64,000 nt of DNA. Origin: Chrysomallon squamiferum (taxonomy: Eukaryota > Mollusca > Gastropoda > Neomphalida > Peltospiridae). Below the pieces are notes generated by a model. The model worked only from the letters and a program-made list of their open reading frames with translations. It was not told the DNA's origin and ran no database searches. The stretch lies in assembly GCA_012295275.1 (NCBI GenBank), contig CM022665.1, forward strand, positions 47,724,102 through 47,788,101, read 5' to 3'. Every line of letters starts with the position of its first letter. Positions within the stretch are counted from its first letter, which is position 1. Below, in pieces: positions 38,324 to 57,600 of the stretch. The position numbers and the translations under genes were made by a program.

Positions 38324-38649
38324 TGTTTTGTGTATTGAAAGTGTTTGTTCTTCATTTTCGTACTCTCTTTTACAAAACGTGTCAAAAGTGTTCGTGTCAA
38401 AGTTGTTGTCAGTTCAAGTACGGCTGGCGTGGTTACAAGCTGTGACACGTTTAGTTGTTTTCTTGAGATAATGTAACGAGTGGTTAAACCAAACTTGTAA
38501 TTTTCAACGTAATTTTACGTAATGCTGTAACGAAAAATAAAAGTTAATAATTAATAAATAAATGAAATTTAATAATTATTAGTTTTCCCCCACCTACAAG
38601 TAGCGAAATTTCCTGAATAGGTATTTGTTCAAAACGTCACTTTTACTAG

Positions 38650-38972
38650 TGACGTCATTGTTCGCGAGCAAAGTTTCTAAGAGCAAGATGCTAAGATGCA
38701 ACTGATACCATTTTCTTCTGCTGTTTTTCTCTTCTCTTCTTTCTTTTTCTTCTCTTTCTTTTCATTCTTTTGTTCTTCTTTTTTTATTGATTGATTCATT
38801 CATTATTCATATCCAAAGGTAAGAATTAACTTTGTAAGAATTCATGAGTTCTGTCAAAAAGCAATATTACAATAATATAGTTCTTATAATACCCATCTTA
38901 CCTTTTTATTACGTAATAATATTATGACGTCATAATCACGTTTAGTCATGGCCTCGAAAGAACGTTCGAACA
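38650..38972 (+). promoter_or_regulatory. Possible orphan promoter and first exons
   Basis: Two perfect CRE palindromes TGACGTCA (38650-38657, 38925-38932) bracket a pyrimidine-rich stretch ending in a perfect donor (AAAG then GTAAGAAT at 38819). A second small exon candidate is 38946-38972: TTTAG acceptor, then an ATG opening MASKERSN, then CAG followed by GTAAATA. I find no downstream exon that continues it, so the gene is not identified. Confidence 0.3.
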
Positions 38973-39917
38973 GGTAAATAATTTATTTTCTTATTGCTCC
39001 GTTAAAAAAAAACATAAAATAAAATAAATAAATAGAAAAATTAATAGAATTTTTTTTGAATAATACAATTTATAAAATTTATTTGATACTACCAGAATTA
39101 ATGTATGAATCAATACAATCACCTGGTCTGTACTCTTTGAATCAGATCAACCAACATTTCTTGTAGTCGGTGTATTTTGTTAAAGTGTTTTTTGAAATAG
39201 ACCAACTTCGTGTTATACTTAACTGCAGAATTTTTCTTTCTTTATTTATTTTCCTGTTTATTTATTTATTTATTTTAACCAACCCAGGATAGTCATAAAC
39301 GTATTTATCGAGTATTTGCGTGCTTTCGTTTATGTGTATGTTTTATGATATAACATTTGGTAATAATACTATTTTTAAGTTGAAAAAAAAATATAATTAA
39401 AATTATCTAAATAAATTTATTTATCAATTTATTTTTTTATAGTTGTTGTTAATTAATTAATTTACTACTAATCAAATGTTTCGACAAATATTATTTTAAT
39501 AATACATTAACTTGCATAAAATAGATAACAATAAATATTTATATTTTATCGTAATTATTCTTATCTCGAACGTTTTGCTTTCGGTAGTCGTATCAAAAAG
39601 GCATATTTGACTGAGTCCTTGACTTAACTATTTTTCTCGGTTTAACATTAATAATTATATTTACATCCAATGTCATTATATATTAAACTTCTGCTCGGTT
39701 AGAAACATGTTTTCATATTTAAACGTACTCGTTATAATAATCTTAAATATATTTTTCTTTTCTTTCACAAATGTGCACAAAAATCGATTCAACTGGACGA
39801 AATGAGTCGTCTTTTCCTGTTTGCCTCAGTCTGTACAGAGTTTGTGTGTTTAAAAGTCTCGACTGGGAAACTCGGTTTATTATCATTATTATTATTATTA
39901 TGATGATGATGACGATG

Positions 39918-39963
<46 letters not shown>

Positions 39964-40349
39964 GAAGACATTAACCTTCTATTGTGCTAATTCAAGTTGT
40001 ATATGAATAATATGAGGACATGAGATTAAAATACTTAATAATACATCACATTCTAATCTAAATAACCTTCATTTAATATTCTGGATAAAAACACAATACA
40101 GTGAGCTGTAAGACTGAACACTGATTCATAACCCCTAAAATAATAATAATAATAACAACAATAAAGTTACCTCAAAACTTACTGAAACGCAAATTCTGAG
40201 AATAAAAAAGCATCCGAGAATTTGTAATAATTGTTGTTCTTGCTAGTTTGCAGAGAACGCTGGGAAGTAATATATATATATTAATTTAAATGGAGGTAAT
40301 TATGTTCAAGCCATGTGTTGACACAGTCTCTGTGTTTAATCTTGCTGAG
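38973..40349. other. AT-rich region downstream of LysA 3' end
   Basis: No supported gene. Contains (TTA)n with ATG/ACG interruptions at 39880-39961. The open frame at 39771-39965 has no recognisable domain and runs into the microsatellite. The LysA 3' UTR presumably occupies the right-hand end on the minus strand. Confidence 0.5.
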
Positions 40350-46545
<6,196 letters not shown>

Positions 46546-47988
46546 CGTGGTTAGCGGCGGCTTCCTTCTCTCTGCTGTCTTCAGACAACCCCCCTGCTTG
46601 TTACAGTTACAGGTGTTTTCTGTGTTGGCTTAACTAGGTTATCGCTGAATGTAACCCCAAACCAACCCCTTGTTTCTTCTTTTTGGCTACCGTTTATTTA
46701 CAGACGTGATTATGTGTATCATGTTATACTGACGCATTAACAATACACCTACTCCCTTTTTATCAAAGCGAGTGACCGATTTTACTGGAATTAAGTTAAT
46801 TAGGCTGCAGGTCAATACTACCATAAAAAGAAGAAGAAAAAATCAATAAATAAAATCTTTATTCTCAGAATTGAGGCCATAACGAGTGCAACGCCCGCGA
46901 ATGACGCACAATTCACAGAGAGGCTGCTGCTGCAGACGTCCTAGTTTTTGATAATTGTAAGACGGGACACACAAAAGATGTCACAAAGGCCTCAACACAC
47001 GTAAGTTCGCACCGCTGAAAGCAACAGATGTCGAACGACAAATGACGCAACTCGTTAGCCATGAATGTCGTAATTTACATTAGTGGGTTTTTGTTGTTGT
47101 TGTTGTCTTCTTTTTTTTTTTTTTATTTTTATTTTTATTGTTATTGTTATTGTTACTGTTATTATTATTATTTATTTTTTTTTTTTTTTTTTAGTTGCTA
47201 TTTTCTTGTTTTGTCCGTTCTGGCCGATACACTTAACTTAAATAGTGTCCCCCTGCTCAGCAGGATTACAGGTTCACTCCTCACTGTGCCACCCCCTAAC
47301 CAAACTTTTACATCACTATTACACCGTGTGTTGAATTCCTCACTGTAGCTTCTCATCAACATTATCAACAACAAAATCATCTTGCCAGCACGTGTTTGTT
47401 GCTCTGAGATATCTGGAAGTGGTGAGATGTGGCTTACATCTGACTGTGGTCCCAATAGTTTTAGGATCGAACCTCCGTGATGGAACTCATTTAATTATGT
47501 CAGTTGTTCCAGCCAGTGGTTAATAACTAGTGGATCAAAGAATCGTGCTCTGTGCTATCCTGTTTTCTCTAGTAGAACACACATTTTAATTTATCATTTT
47601 TTATATACTGTTAATAAGAATAATATCAGAGATCTAGTATGAGTGATTTTATGATATGTAAAGCAAAGTGGTCACAAATATGCACACACATACACACACA
47701 GCAACACACACAGATACATACACAGTCAGAACCACACACTCGCACATACAACATACAGAACCACTTCCCCACAGATAACCTTGCTGTTCAGTAGTATTTA
47801 TATCAATACTGAGTATCTAGATTTATCTGAAAGCTGCAGTGAACTGGTTTTAAACCAAAAAAAAACAACAAAACAACTATTACTTTATTTATCACACGCA
47901 GGTTGTTTTTATAAATCAAATACTTTTCTTTATCACTTCATTAATACTTCGTTATTTTATTATTAGCAACTGAAGGCATCAAGAACCA

Positions 47989-48021
<33 letters not shown>

Positions 48022-49186
48022 CATATCAAAATAAAATGCAATTAAGATATTCAGCAGTAGATACACAAAACAAAATTATCATTTGAAAGTTTCATATTTT
48101 CAACAAATTACACCATTTGTTAGTATGACCACAGCAATGTTTCAAAACTGCTTGAAAGTTATGAACAAAAAATTAAATTGGAAACACACAGCAGGTACTT
48201 ATACTACTTCAGTGTGAATTAAATAACGTTATCAATACTTTACTGTCAACACTTTCAATGTAGATTTCTTTTACATTTATGATAATTATGATATATATAC
48301 AAATACAGACACATATACAGACACACACACACACACATATACACATATGTATATTTAGTGAATAAATGATTTGCATGTAATTATGCATATGGTATTTTAA
48401 TTATCATCAATTTTTCAACTCTTTTTTTTTTATGAAACTGAACTTAGTAAAATAAAATTAACATTTCTCTGTGAACTCTTTAACTGATTATTTCAAATTA
48501 ACACAAAAATAATAATAAACAAAATTTCTATGTTAACCTTTTTAACTGAATTTCTTAACAATACAGATTTAACTGATTATTTCATGTTAACACTACAATA
48601 ATGAACAATATTTCTATGTTAACCATTTAGCTGAATTTTTTGACAATACAGATTTAACTGATTATTTCATGTTAACACTACAATAATGAACAATATTTCC
48701 GTGTTAACTGAATTTAGCTGAATTTTTTTTAACCCTTTAACTGATTGTTTTCGTGTTAAAACTCTAATAATAATAAACAACGAATCTGCTTAGCCTAAAT
48801 TATTAACAAAACAGATTAATCTTTCAACTCTGTAACTTACGAGTTTCTGGTTAAAACTTTGGTAATGAAGACTATGTCTACATTAACCACTTAGCTGCTC
48901 AAGTTGAAGTCACAAACACAGTAATGATAGGGTAACGTACACTTGTTAACCCCTATAAGACATTTTATGCTATTTGTCAGTCTACTGTATAAAGTCAATA
49001 ATAATAAAAAAAAGCACCTTTCTCTGTTAATCCTTTAACTCTGGAGTTGGTCAGCAACACACTAACACAACAGACGTGTGTTTTTTTGTTTTTTTTATAC
49101 ACACAGCTGCTTAGTTCATCAACAGTGAAAAAAATAGGACAAATAAAAATTAAAGTCGTGTCACCATGGTGATGAGCACACCCTCC
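46546..49186. other. Region between lysA start and MACROD stop
   Basis: Tail-to-head spacing of 2.6 kb on the minus strand. It should hold the lysA promoter (right of 46545) and the MACROD 3' UTR (left of 49187). No exon is recognised. 48480-48780 contains three degenerate ~75-base repeats of AACTGATTATTTCATGTTAACACT. Poly-T/A tracts lie at 47108-47195 and 47990-48019. Confidence 0.5.
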
Positions 49187-52100
49187 CTACAGAGCGGTCT
49201 CCATTACAGATCCTTTCTGACTACTAGACGGCTGATTCTCCTTCTCACTTCTGGTTGAAGGACCTTTGCCTTTTTTTGAATCACTGTCTCCTTCTCCGTT
49301 GTCTGAAAAGAAACCAAGAAATTCTAAAATTTACACACGTCTGACAGCAGTTAAAGCAAAAACTCTTACATATACACACAGACAGTACAGAACACACACC
49401 TTGACCTTGAGACACAGGGTGGAATGGGAAACAGTCTGGCAGGTGCAGTGATGAGGTTAGATCCTCTACCCCCTGGTTTCTGGAATACATCCTTTATCAC
49501 TAGACTATATCCTAGTTTCTGGGATATATCCTTCATCACTAGACTATATATTAGTTTCTGGGATATATAGTTTCTGGGATATATCCTTTATCACTAGACT
49601 ATATATTAGTTTCTGGGATATATCCTTTATCACTAGACTATATCCTAGTTTCTGGGATCTATTCTTTATCACTAAACTATATCCTAGTTTCTGGGATCTA
49701 TTCTTTATCACTAAACTATATCTTGGTTGCTGGTATATATCCTTTATCACCAAACTGCATCCTGGTTTCTGGGTTATATCCTTTATCAGTAAACTATATC
49801 TTGGTTGCTGGGATATATCCTTTATCACCAAACTGCATCCTGGTTTCTGGGTTATATCCTTTATCAGTAAACTATATCCCAGCCGTAATTGATGTCAGAG
49901 GGAAAAAAATTAATTGTTTTAAGTGAAGCTCATATATTGCCTTTTTGAACCAAACTGCATCCTGGTTTCTGTTTTATATCCTTTATCAGTATTTATATCC
50001 CATAAAGACATGACTTTGATGTCAGAGGGATAAAAAATTAATTGTTTCAAAAGTGAAGCTCATATATTGCTGCTGTTTGAACCAAGTCTGGGGGTTATCC
50101 AATTGACTTGATAAAGTTCTGTTTATATTGTAATGACACCCTTGTCTGTATTTGCATTTACTTATAAAGACATGACTTTATACAAGAGGGGATATAGTAT
50201 CAAGCCCCAAGGTGCTGTTTCAAAAGTGTGCTATTTATGTTAATTTACTGCATTACTTTGGTCAATGGGAAAATCACTTTAACAGTAGCATTGTGTGCTA
50301 ATGCATGTTACTGTACAGTACACAACAGTTTTTATCTGTAATAATAAATTTCAAACCTTTATCCGTTGTTTTTACATCACTCTCTGCTGGCTCAGCTGCT
50401 GTAGATTTTGCTGACTGTTTACCACTTGTATCTGTGTAAGAAGTAAAACACCATGAAAAATTCCGTATTACCAACTTATCACTGTTATAATAAGAACAAC
50501 AGTAATAATAGTTAATATTTTGTAATACACAATTCTGTATTACCAACTTACAACTGTTATAACAACAGTAATAATACAGATAATATTTTGTAATACACAA
50601 GTCTGTATTACCATCTTACAACTGTTATAATATCAGTAACAACAACAGTAATAATAAGTTAGTATTTTGTAATACACAATTGTGTATTACCAACTTACAA
50701 GTGTTATTTGAACTGTAAAGATTTCAAACCTTTTTCAACTTCCACTGTGGCTACTTTGCTTTCTGATGACTCAGACACTGTAGGTTTAGCTGAGTTATTT
50801 TTATCTGCTTTGCTTTTCTGTGACTCAGACACTGTAGGTTTAGCTGAGTTATTTTTATCTGCTTGGCTTTTCTGTGACTCAGACACTGTAGGTTTAGCTG
50901 AGCTGTTTTTATCTGCTTTGCTTTTCTGTGATTCAGACACTGTAGGTTTAGCTGAGTTGTTTTTATCTGCTTGGCTTTTCTGTGACTCAGACACTGTAGG
51001 TTTAGCTGAGCTGTTTTTACCTGCTTGGCTTTTCTGTGACTCAGACACCGTAGGTTTAGCTGAGCTGTTTTTACCTGCTTGGCTTTTCTGTGACTCAGAC
51101 ACCGTAGGTTTAGCTGAGCTGTTTTTGTTGGGATCTGCTTTTTACCTGCCGTGGGGTTTTGAGCTGTTTTCTGTGACTCAGACACTGTAGGTTTTTGAGC
51201 TGAGCTTTTCTGTGACTCAGACACTGTAGGTTTTAGCTGTTTTTATCTGCTTTGCTATTCTGTGACTCAGACTCTGTAGGTTTTGCTGAGCTGTTTTTGT
51301 TGGGATCAGCTTTCTTCACATCTTCCCTATGTGCCTCTGAAATGTGATTAAAGTAAAAAGAAACACATTGTTGTTAAATTTATCTGAGTAATAAATATTT
51401 TCTTATTGTTTCATACCAAAGTTAAATGAATGTACAAATACACAAACACATTAAATCAGAATTCTACCTGGTTTCATTGTTCTAACTGCAAGGTGCAGGG
51501 TGGACTGGGAAATAAATATATGAAAGCACTGAAAATGAATGCTGAACTTGTTATTGCCAGGATGAGTGTTCTAAAGCTAATATGTTTCTATAAACCTTGT
51601 TTTATTATTATATTTTGTAACTTTCAAACCTTGATCCACATCCATTGGCTTTACATCACTCTCTGCTGACTCAGCTGCTGTAGATTTTGCTGAATTGTTT
51701 TTGTTAGAACTGGAATCTGCATTTTTGTCTACTGACTGTTTAATACTTGTATCTGTGTAAGAAGTAAAACGCCTTGAAAAATTCTGTATTACCAAGTTAT
51801 AACTGTTATAATAACAACAGTAAAATACAGTTAATATTTTGTAATACACAATTCTGTATTACCAACTAACTGTTATAATAATAACAGTAGTAATATACAG
51901 TTAATATTCTGTAATTCACAGTTCTGTATTACCAACTTATAACTTATAATAACACAGTTAATATTTTGTAATACGCAATTCTGTATTACCAACTTATGAG
52001 TGTTAGTTAAATTGTAAAGATTTCAAACCTTTTTCAATTTCCATTGCAACTGCATTGCTTTCTGATGACTCAGATGCTGAATGTTTTGCTGATCTGTTTT

Positions 52101-54566
52101 TGTCTGAACTGGATTTTTTTGCATCTTCCCTACGTGCCTCTGAATACATGATAAAAAAAACCTAAATTGTTATAAAATTTGTCTGAGTAATAAATATTTA
52201 AATAAAACTTGACAGTGCAAACTTTATTGGATTTTTTGGTCAATGTGCATTACTTGTATATATGTACATAAATAATAGAGTCAAAATAAACAACAACAAA
52301 AAACTGAATCTGAAAAGAATTTCTTATTGTTTCATACCAAAGTTAAATGAATATACAAATACACAAAAATATTAAATGAGAATTTAACCTGGCTAATAAT
52401 GTTATGCATCACTGCTCGTTCATTGTGGGGTGCAGGTTGGATTGGGAAATAAATATATGAAAGCATTCAAAATGAATGTTAAACTTATTATTGCTAGGAC
52501 GAGAGTTCTAAAGCTAATACATTTCTATGCACCTTGTTTTACAACTATTTTTTTATTATTATTATTATTATTATTATATTTTATAATTTTCAAACCTTGA
52601 TCCACATCCATTGGTTTTTCATCACTCTCTGCTGACTCAGCTTCTGTAGATTTTGCTGAATTATTTTTGTTAGAAGTGGATTTTGCATTTTTGTCTGCTG
52701 ACTGTTTACCACTTGTATCTGTGTAAGAAGTAAAACACCTTGAAAAATTCTGTATTACCAACTTATCACTGTTATAATAAGAACAGTAATAATACAGTTA
52801 TTATTTTGTAATAAGAAATTTTTTGTAATACACAGTACTGCAATAATATAACAATATAATTTTGTAATACACAATTTTGTATTATCAACTTATAATTGTT
52901 ATAACAATACTAATAATACAGATAATATTCTGTAGTTTCTGCTGAGCTGTTTTTGTTGGGATCAGATTTCTTCACATCTTCCCTATGTGCCTCTGAAATG
53001 TGATTAAAAAAAAGAAACACATTGTTGTAAAACTTGTCTGAGTATTAAACATTTAAATCAAACTTGTGAGTGCAGAATTTTGCTGGATTTTTTGGTTAAT
53101 GTATAGTACTTGTATATGTAATAAATAATATTTTGTAATACACAGTTCTGTTTTTACAAACTTACAAGTGTTATTTAAACTGTAAAGATTTCAAACCTTT
53201 CTCAACTTCCATTTTGTCTGCTTTGGTTTCTGGTGACTCAGACTCTGTAGTTTCTGCTGAGCTGTTTTTGTCTGCTTTGGTTTCTGATGCCTCAGTCTCT
53301 GTAGGTTTTGTTGAGCTGTTTTTGTTGGGATCAGATTTCTTCACATCTTCCCTATGTGCCTCTGAAATGTGATTAAAAAAAAAAAAACATTGTTGAAAAA
53401 CTTGTCCGAGTATTAAACATTTAAATCAAACTTGTGAGTGCAGAATTTTGTTGGATTTTTTTTGTTAATGTATATTACTTGTTTATGTAATAGATAATAT
53501 TTTGTAATACACAATTCTGTTTTTACAAACTTATAAGTGTTATTTAAACTGTAAAGATTTCAAACCTTTCTCAACTTCCATTTTGTCTGCTTTGGTTTCT
53601 GGTGACTCAGACACTGTAGTTTCTGCTGAGCTGTTTTTGTCTGCTTGGCTTTCTGGTGCCTCAGTCTCTGTAGGTTTTGCTGAAATGTTTTTGTTGGGAT
53701 CAGATTTCTTCGCATCTTCTATACGTGCCTCTGAAACATGATAACAAAAATACACTGTTGTAAAACCTGTCTGAGCAATAAACATTTAAATCAAACTTAT
53801 GAGTGTACAAACAAATTTTCTTGCATTATTTTGTTAATGTACAGTGACATCAAGGGCTCTGGTGATACTCAGAGCCAACTTCTTGATTGTATGTCCCAAA
53901 GACTCAAGTACTGAGAAATATTATGAGAAAGGAAGATATTTTGATTATGTTAACTCAGAGAAAACATAAAATAAACACTTTATTCAATTTAAATATAAAT
54001 CAAAGAGATATATTAAGTTCTTTTCTCTGATTTGGAAACCTTCCCATTTGGATGCCCTGCATGACACTGTTAATGTGTGTTACTTGTGCATGTAAACAAA
54101 TACTGAACTTATTATTGCCAGGATGAGTGTTCTAAAGCTAATATGTTTCTATAAACCTTGTTTTATTATCATTATTATATTTTGTAATTTTCAAACCTTG
54201 ATCCACATCCATTGGTTTTTCATCACTCTCTGCTGACTCAGCTGCTGTAGATTTTGCTGAATTGTTTTTGTTAGAACTGCATTCTGCATTTTTGTCTTCT
54301 GACTGTTTACCACTTGTATCTGTGTAAGAAGTAAAACACCTTGATAAATCACAAAATAGTGAAATCAGTGAATAACTGACTATATCTATATTTCAGTTTA
54401 TATTTCCATGATGTGTTTAGCAAGAGAGATAAAAAGAGATATACAAGTAATATACATTAACAAAAAGATTAACTTTTTAAAAATCCTGTACTTATTACTG
54501 CTAGAATGAGAGTTCTAAAGCTAATACATTTCTGTACACCTTGTTTTACAGCTATTATTATTGTTA

Positions 54567-54602
<36 letters not shown>

Positions 54603-57600
54603 TTTCAAACCTTTATCCACATCCACTGGTTTTTCATCACTCTCTGCTGTCTCTGCTGCCGAGTTGTTTTTGTCGGACTCTGAATTCTCATTTTTGTTCT
54701 CTTTGGTCTCTGCCTGTTTCTGACTTGTACCTATTGATCAGAAATAAAGACCAAAAAAAAAAAAAAAAAAAAAATGAAAATCAGAAGTTAGTTTTTCACA
54801 CTGTACAGTTATCCTGAGGTATAAAGCAATCTTACTGTATTTGTTTACTCTAATTTTCATTTTAAACATGCTTTCTGACACTAATACTAACTGACCAGAA
54901 TCTGTGGCAGTGACTTTCTCTACTGGAAAGTATTTCAGCATTGTCTCTTCGTACAGCTGTACATCTGGTTTGAGAAACACACAGAATATGACTCTCTCAA
55001 CCTGCAACAGTAAACACTTTGATAATGACAAGGTATTAGCATCATAAACAGAAACAATATCAACAGTAAACACTTTGGAATTGCAAGATAAAAACATAAT
55101 AAACTGAAACACTATCAACAGTGAACACTTTGATAATGACATGATAAAAACATCATAAACTGAAACACTATCAACAGTGAACACTTTGATAATGACATGA
55201 TAAAAACATCATAAACTGAAACACTATCAACAGTGAACACTTTGATAATGACATGATAAAAACATAATAAACTGAAACACTATCAACAGTAAACACTTTG
55301 ATAATGACATGATAAAAACATAATAAACTGAAACACTATCAACAGTAAACACTGATAATTACAAGATAAAAACATCATAAACTGAAACACTATCAACAGT
55401 GAACACTGATAATGACAAGATAAAAACATAAATTGAAACACTATCAACAGTGAACACTGATAATTACAAGATAAAAACATCATAAACTGAAACACTATCA
55501 ACAGTAAACACTTTGGAATTGCAAGATAAAAACATCATAAATTGAAACACTATCAACAGTAAACACTTTGGAATTGCAAGATAAAAACATCATAAATTGA
55601 AACACTATCAACAGTGAACACTTTGGAATTGCAAGATAAAAACATCATAAACTGAAACACTATCAACAGTGAACACTTTGGAATTGCAAGATAAAAACAT
55701 CATAAATTGAAACACTATCAACAGTGAACACTTTGGAATTGCAAGATAAAAACATCATAAACTGAAACACTATCAATAGTGAACACTTTAATAATGACAA
55801 GATAAAAACATCATAAACTGAAACACTATCAACAGTGAACACTTTGATAATTACAAGATAAAAACATCATAAACTGAAACACTATCAACCAACAACAGTC
55901 AACACTTTAAAAATTGCAAAAACAGAAAAACCACAAACAAATATTATTAATAGAGTCTAACTGAAATATTTTCTCTTATGATAAAAATGTTTTAACACTA
56001 ACCTCATCAGCATGTTTCTCTAGAAACTTTCGTACTGTGGACAGAGCGATGTTGACTGCGATTTCACCAGGAAATCCTACAAGTTAAAAATACATCAAGT
56101 TAAATCTCCTTCATGTGAACATACAAAGTCTTGTGAGACATTTTTATTATTACTTTTATTATTTTTTTTTATTTTATTATTTTTTCTTTCTTCTTGGCAT
56201 GGAGATTTCGTTAGTGCTCTTTATACAGACTGTAATGACCTGCATTGATAGGGATTCGAACCCCCAACATACTAATCATATCTCACTATGCATACTGCAG
56301 CATCATATCTCTATCAGTTACAAGAAACACTTCTAAACTGTTGTTCATAACTGTCTAAATGCTACAAATTAAACATTTCCATATATTTAAAAAAGAAAGA
56401 AGCAGCTCCAATTTACTAAAAAATATTTTTTTTAACTTTAACAGTTGATTATAAAAATTAAAAAATTAAAAAAAGAATTCTGCCTACCATAGATTCCAGT
56501 AGAGATACATGGCAGAGCCTGCAGACAGAAAAAAAAGAAGAAGAAAAGATTGAAAAATAAATAACCTTCAAAATTATGTGTGTGATTCTTATCAATACGT
56601 CTAATGTCATATAGTGATGTATAAAATGTGTTGAGGGTATCATTAAATAAAAACATTTCCTTTCTTCACTGCTTCTGTTTTGTTTCATGTTCAAGTCTAT
56701 TTGTAACAGCATAAATAATTATTTTTAAACTTCCAAACAAATGATAAATTTTTGTTCAATTATCAAATTGGATTAACGATAAATTATTACAATTAATAAT
56801 GTAAGAAGACTAAGTATAGTTTCTGAAGTCGACCTTTTGTTTTCTTTTTGTTTAGACACTCTCATTATATTAACAGAAAGTGGATCAGGAAATAACACAG
56901 AAATAAAATAAATACCAGTGATTTTAGTTTGTGTTTCAACATCAGGTCCAAACTTTTGTTGTAACAGCTTCGTAAATTGTCATCACTTTTCTCACCCTTA
57001 GACCTGCCGATAGGACCAACAGTATGAATCACGTCTGTTAAAAAAACAAATAATTAAGAATTAAAACATAAAAACACATAATATACTTACATACAATACA
57101 GTGTTTATCTAACAAAAGAATGAGAAATTCCATTTTAAGAGTGTTCTGACAAAGCAATGACAATGCTGACACCCTGTGGTAATTAACAAAATTTCTTGTG
57201 ACAGTGACAAAATGTTGTTCAAAGTGAAAAATGAAATCCAAAAAATGTTTAATTGTTAAATATCACTTTCTCATCTTAAACCTTTTACCAGTTTACTGAA
57301 TAGGTCTATAAAAATTAAAAGTTTAAATTAAAAAAAATAAATATAATTTAGAAATTAGAAATTAGATATTATAAAAAAAAAAAATAAATAAATAAATAAA
57401 TCAAAAATAAAAAAAAAAAAAAAAAAAAAACAACCCTTTATAAATAGCTTTTATTAATTAATAATCAGTCAAACAGTCAAAACTTTTGGCTTAAAAAGTT
57501 TGTGTGTTTCTGATTGCAAACATTTGCTAATCATAAATGATTGTGTTCACTTACACTTTGCTGGAAGTTTATAACCTCCTGTGATTTTGGCGTCACCTGT

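Larger units (their letters stand above)
31892..38640. other. 3' UTR and intergenic DNA, repeat-rich
   Basis: No coding exon recognised in 6.7 kb. Contents: (TG)n at 32155-32190; (TTA)n at 32676-32825; CA-rich tract at 33195-33380; ATATCATGTAAT-type repeats at 33410-33590; degenerate ATGTTAAATCACT repeats at 35200-35905, tightest (about 37-bp period) at 35785-35905; (TTTA)n at 36280-36312. Candidate poly(A) signals are listed separately. Confidence 0.5.

Noticed and set aside
38946-38972. Orphan exon MASKERSN as a 5' exon of the PAK gene at 63661
   Set aside because: Phase does not match the PAK frame, and two whole genes would lie in the intron.
50708-51190. Long plus-strand ORF with [18 protein letters not shown] repeats
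   Set aside because: Exact antisense shadow of the MACROD type B coding repeat; repeat periodicity keeps it open.
55006-55905. CRISPR-like array of regular repeats
   Set aside because: Units are contiguous with no unique spacers and lie in a eukaryotic intron; it is a minisatellite.
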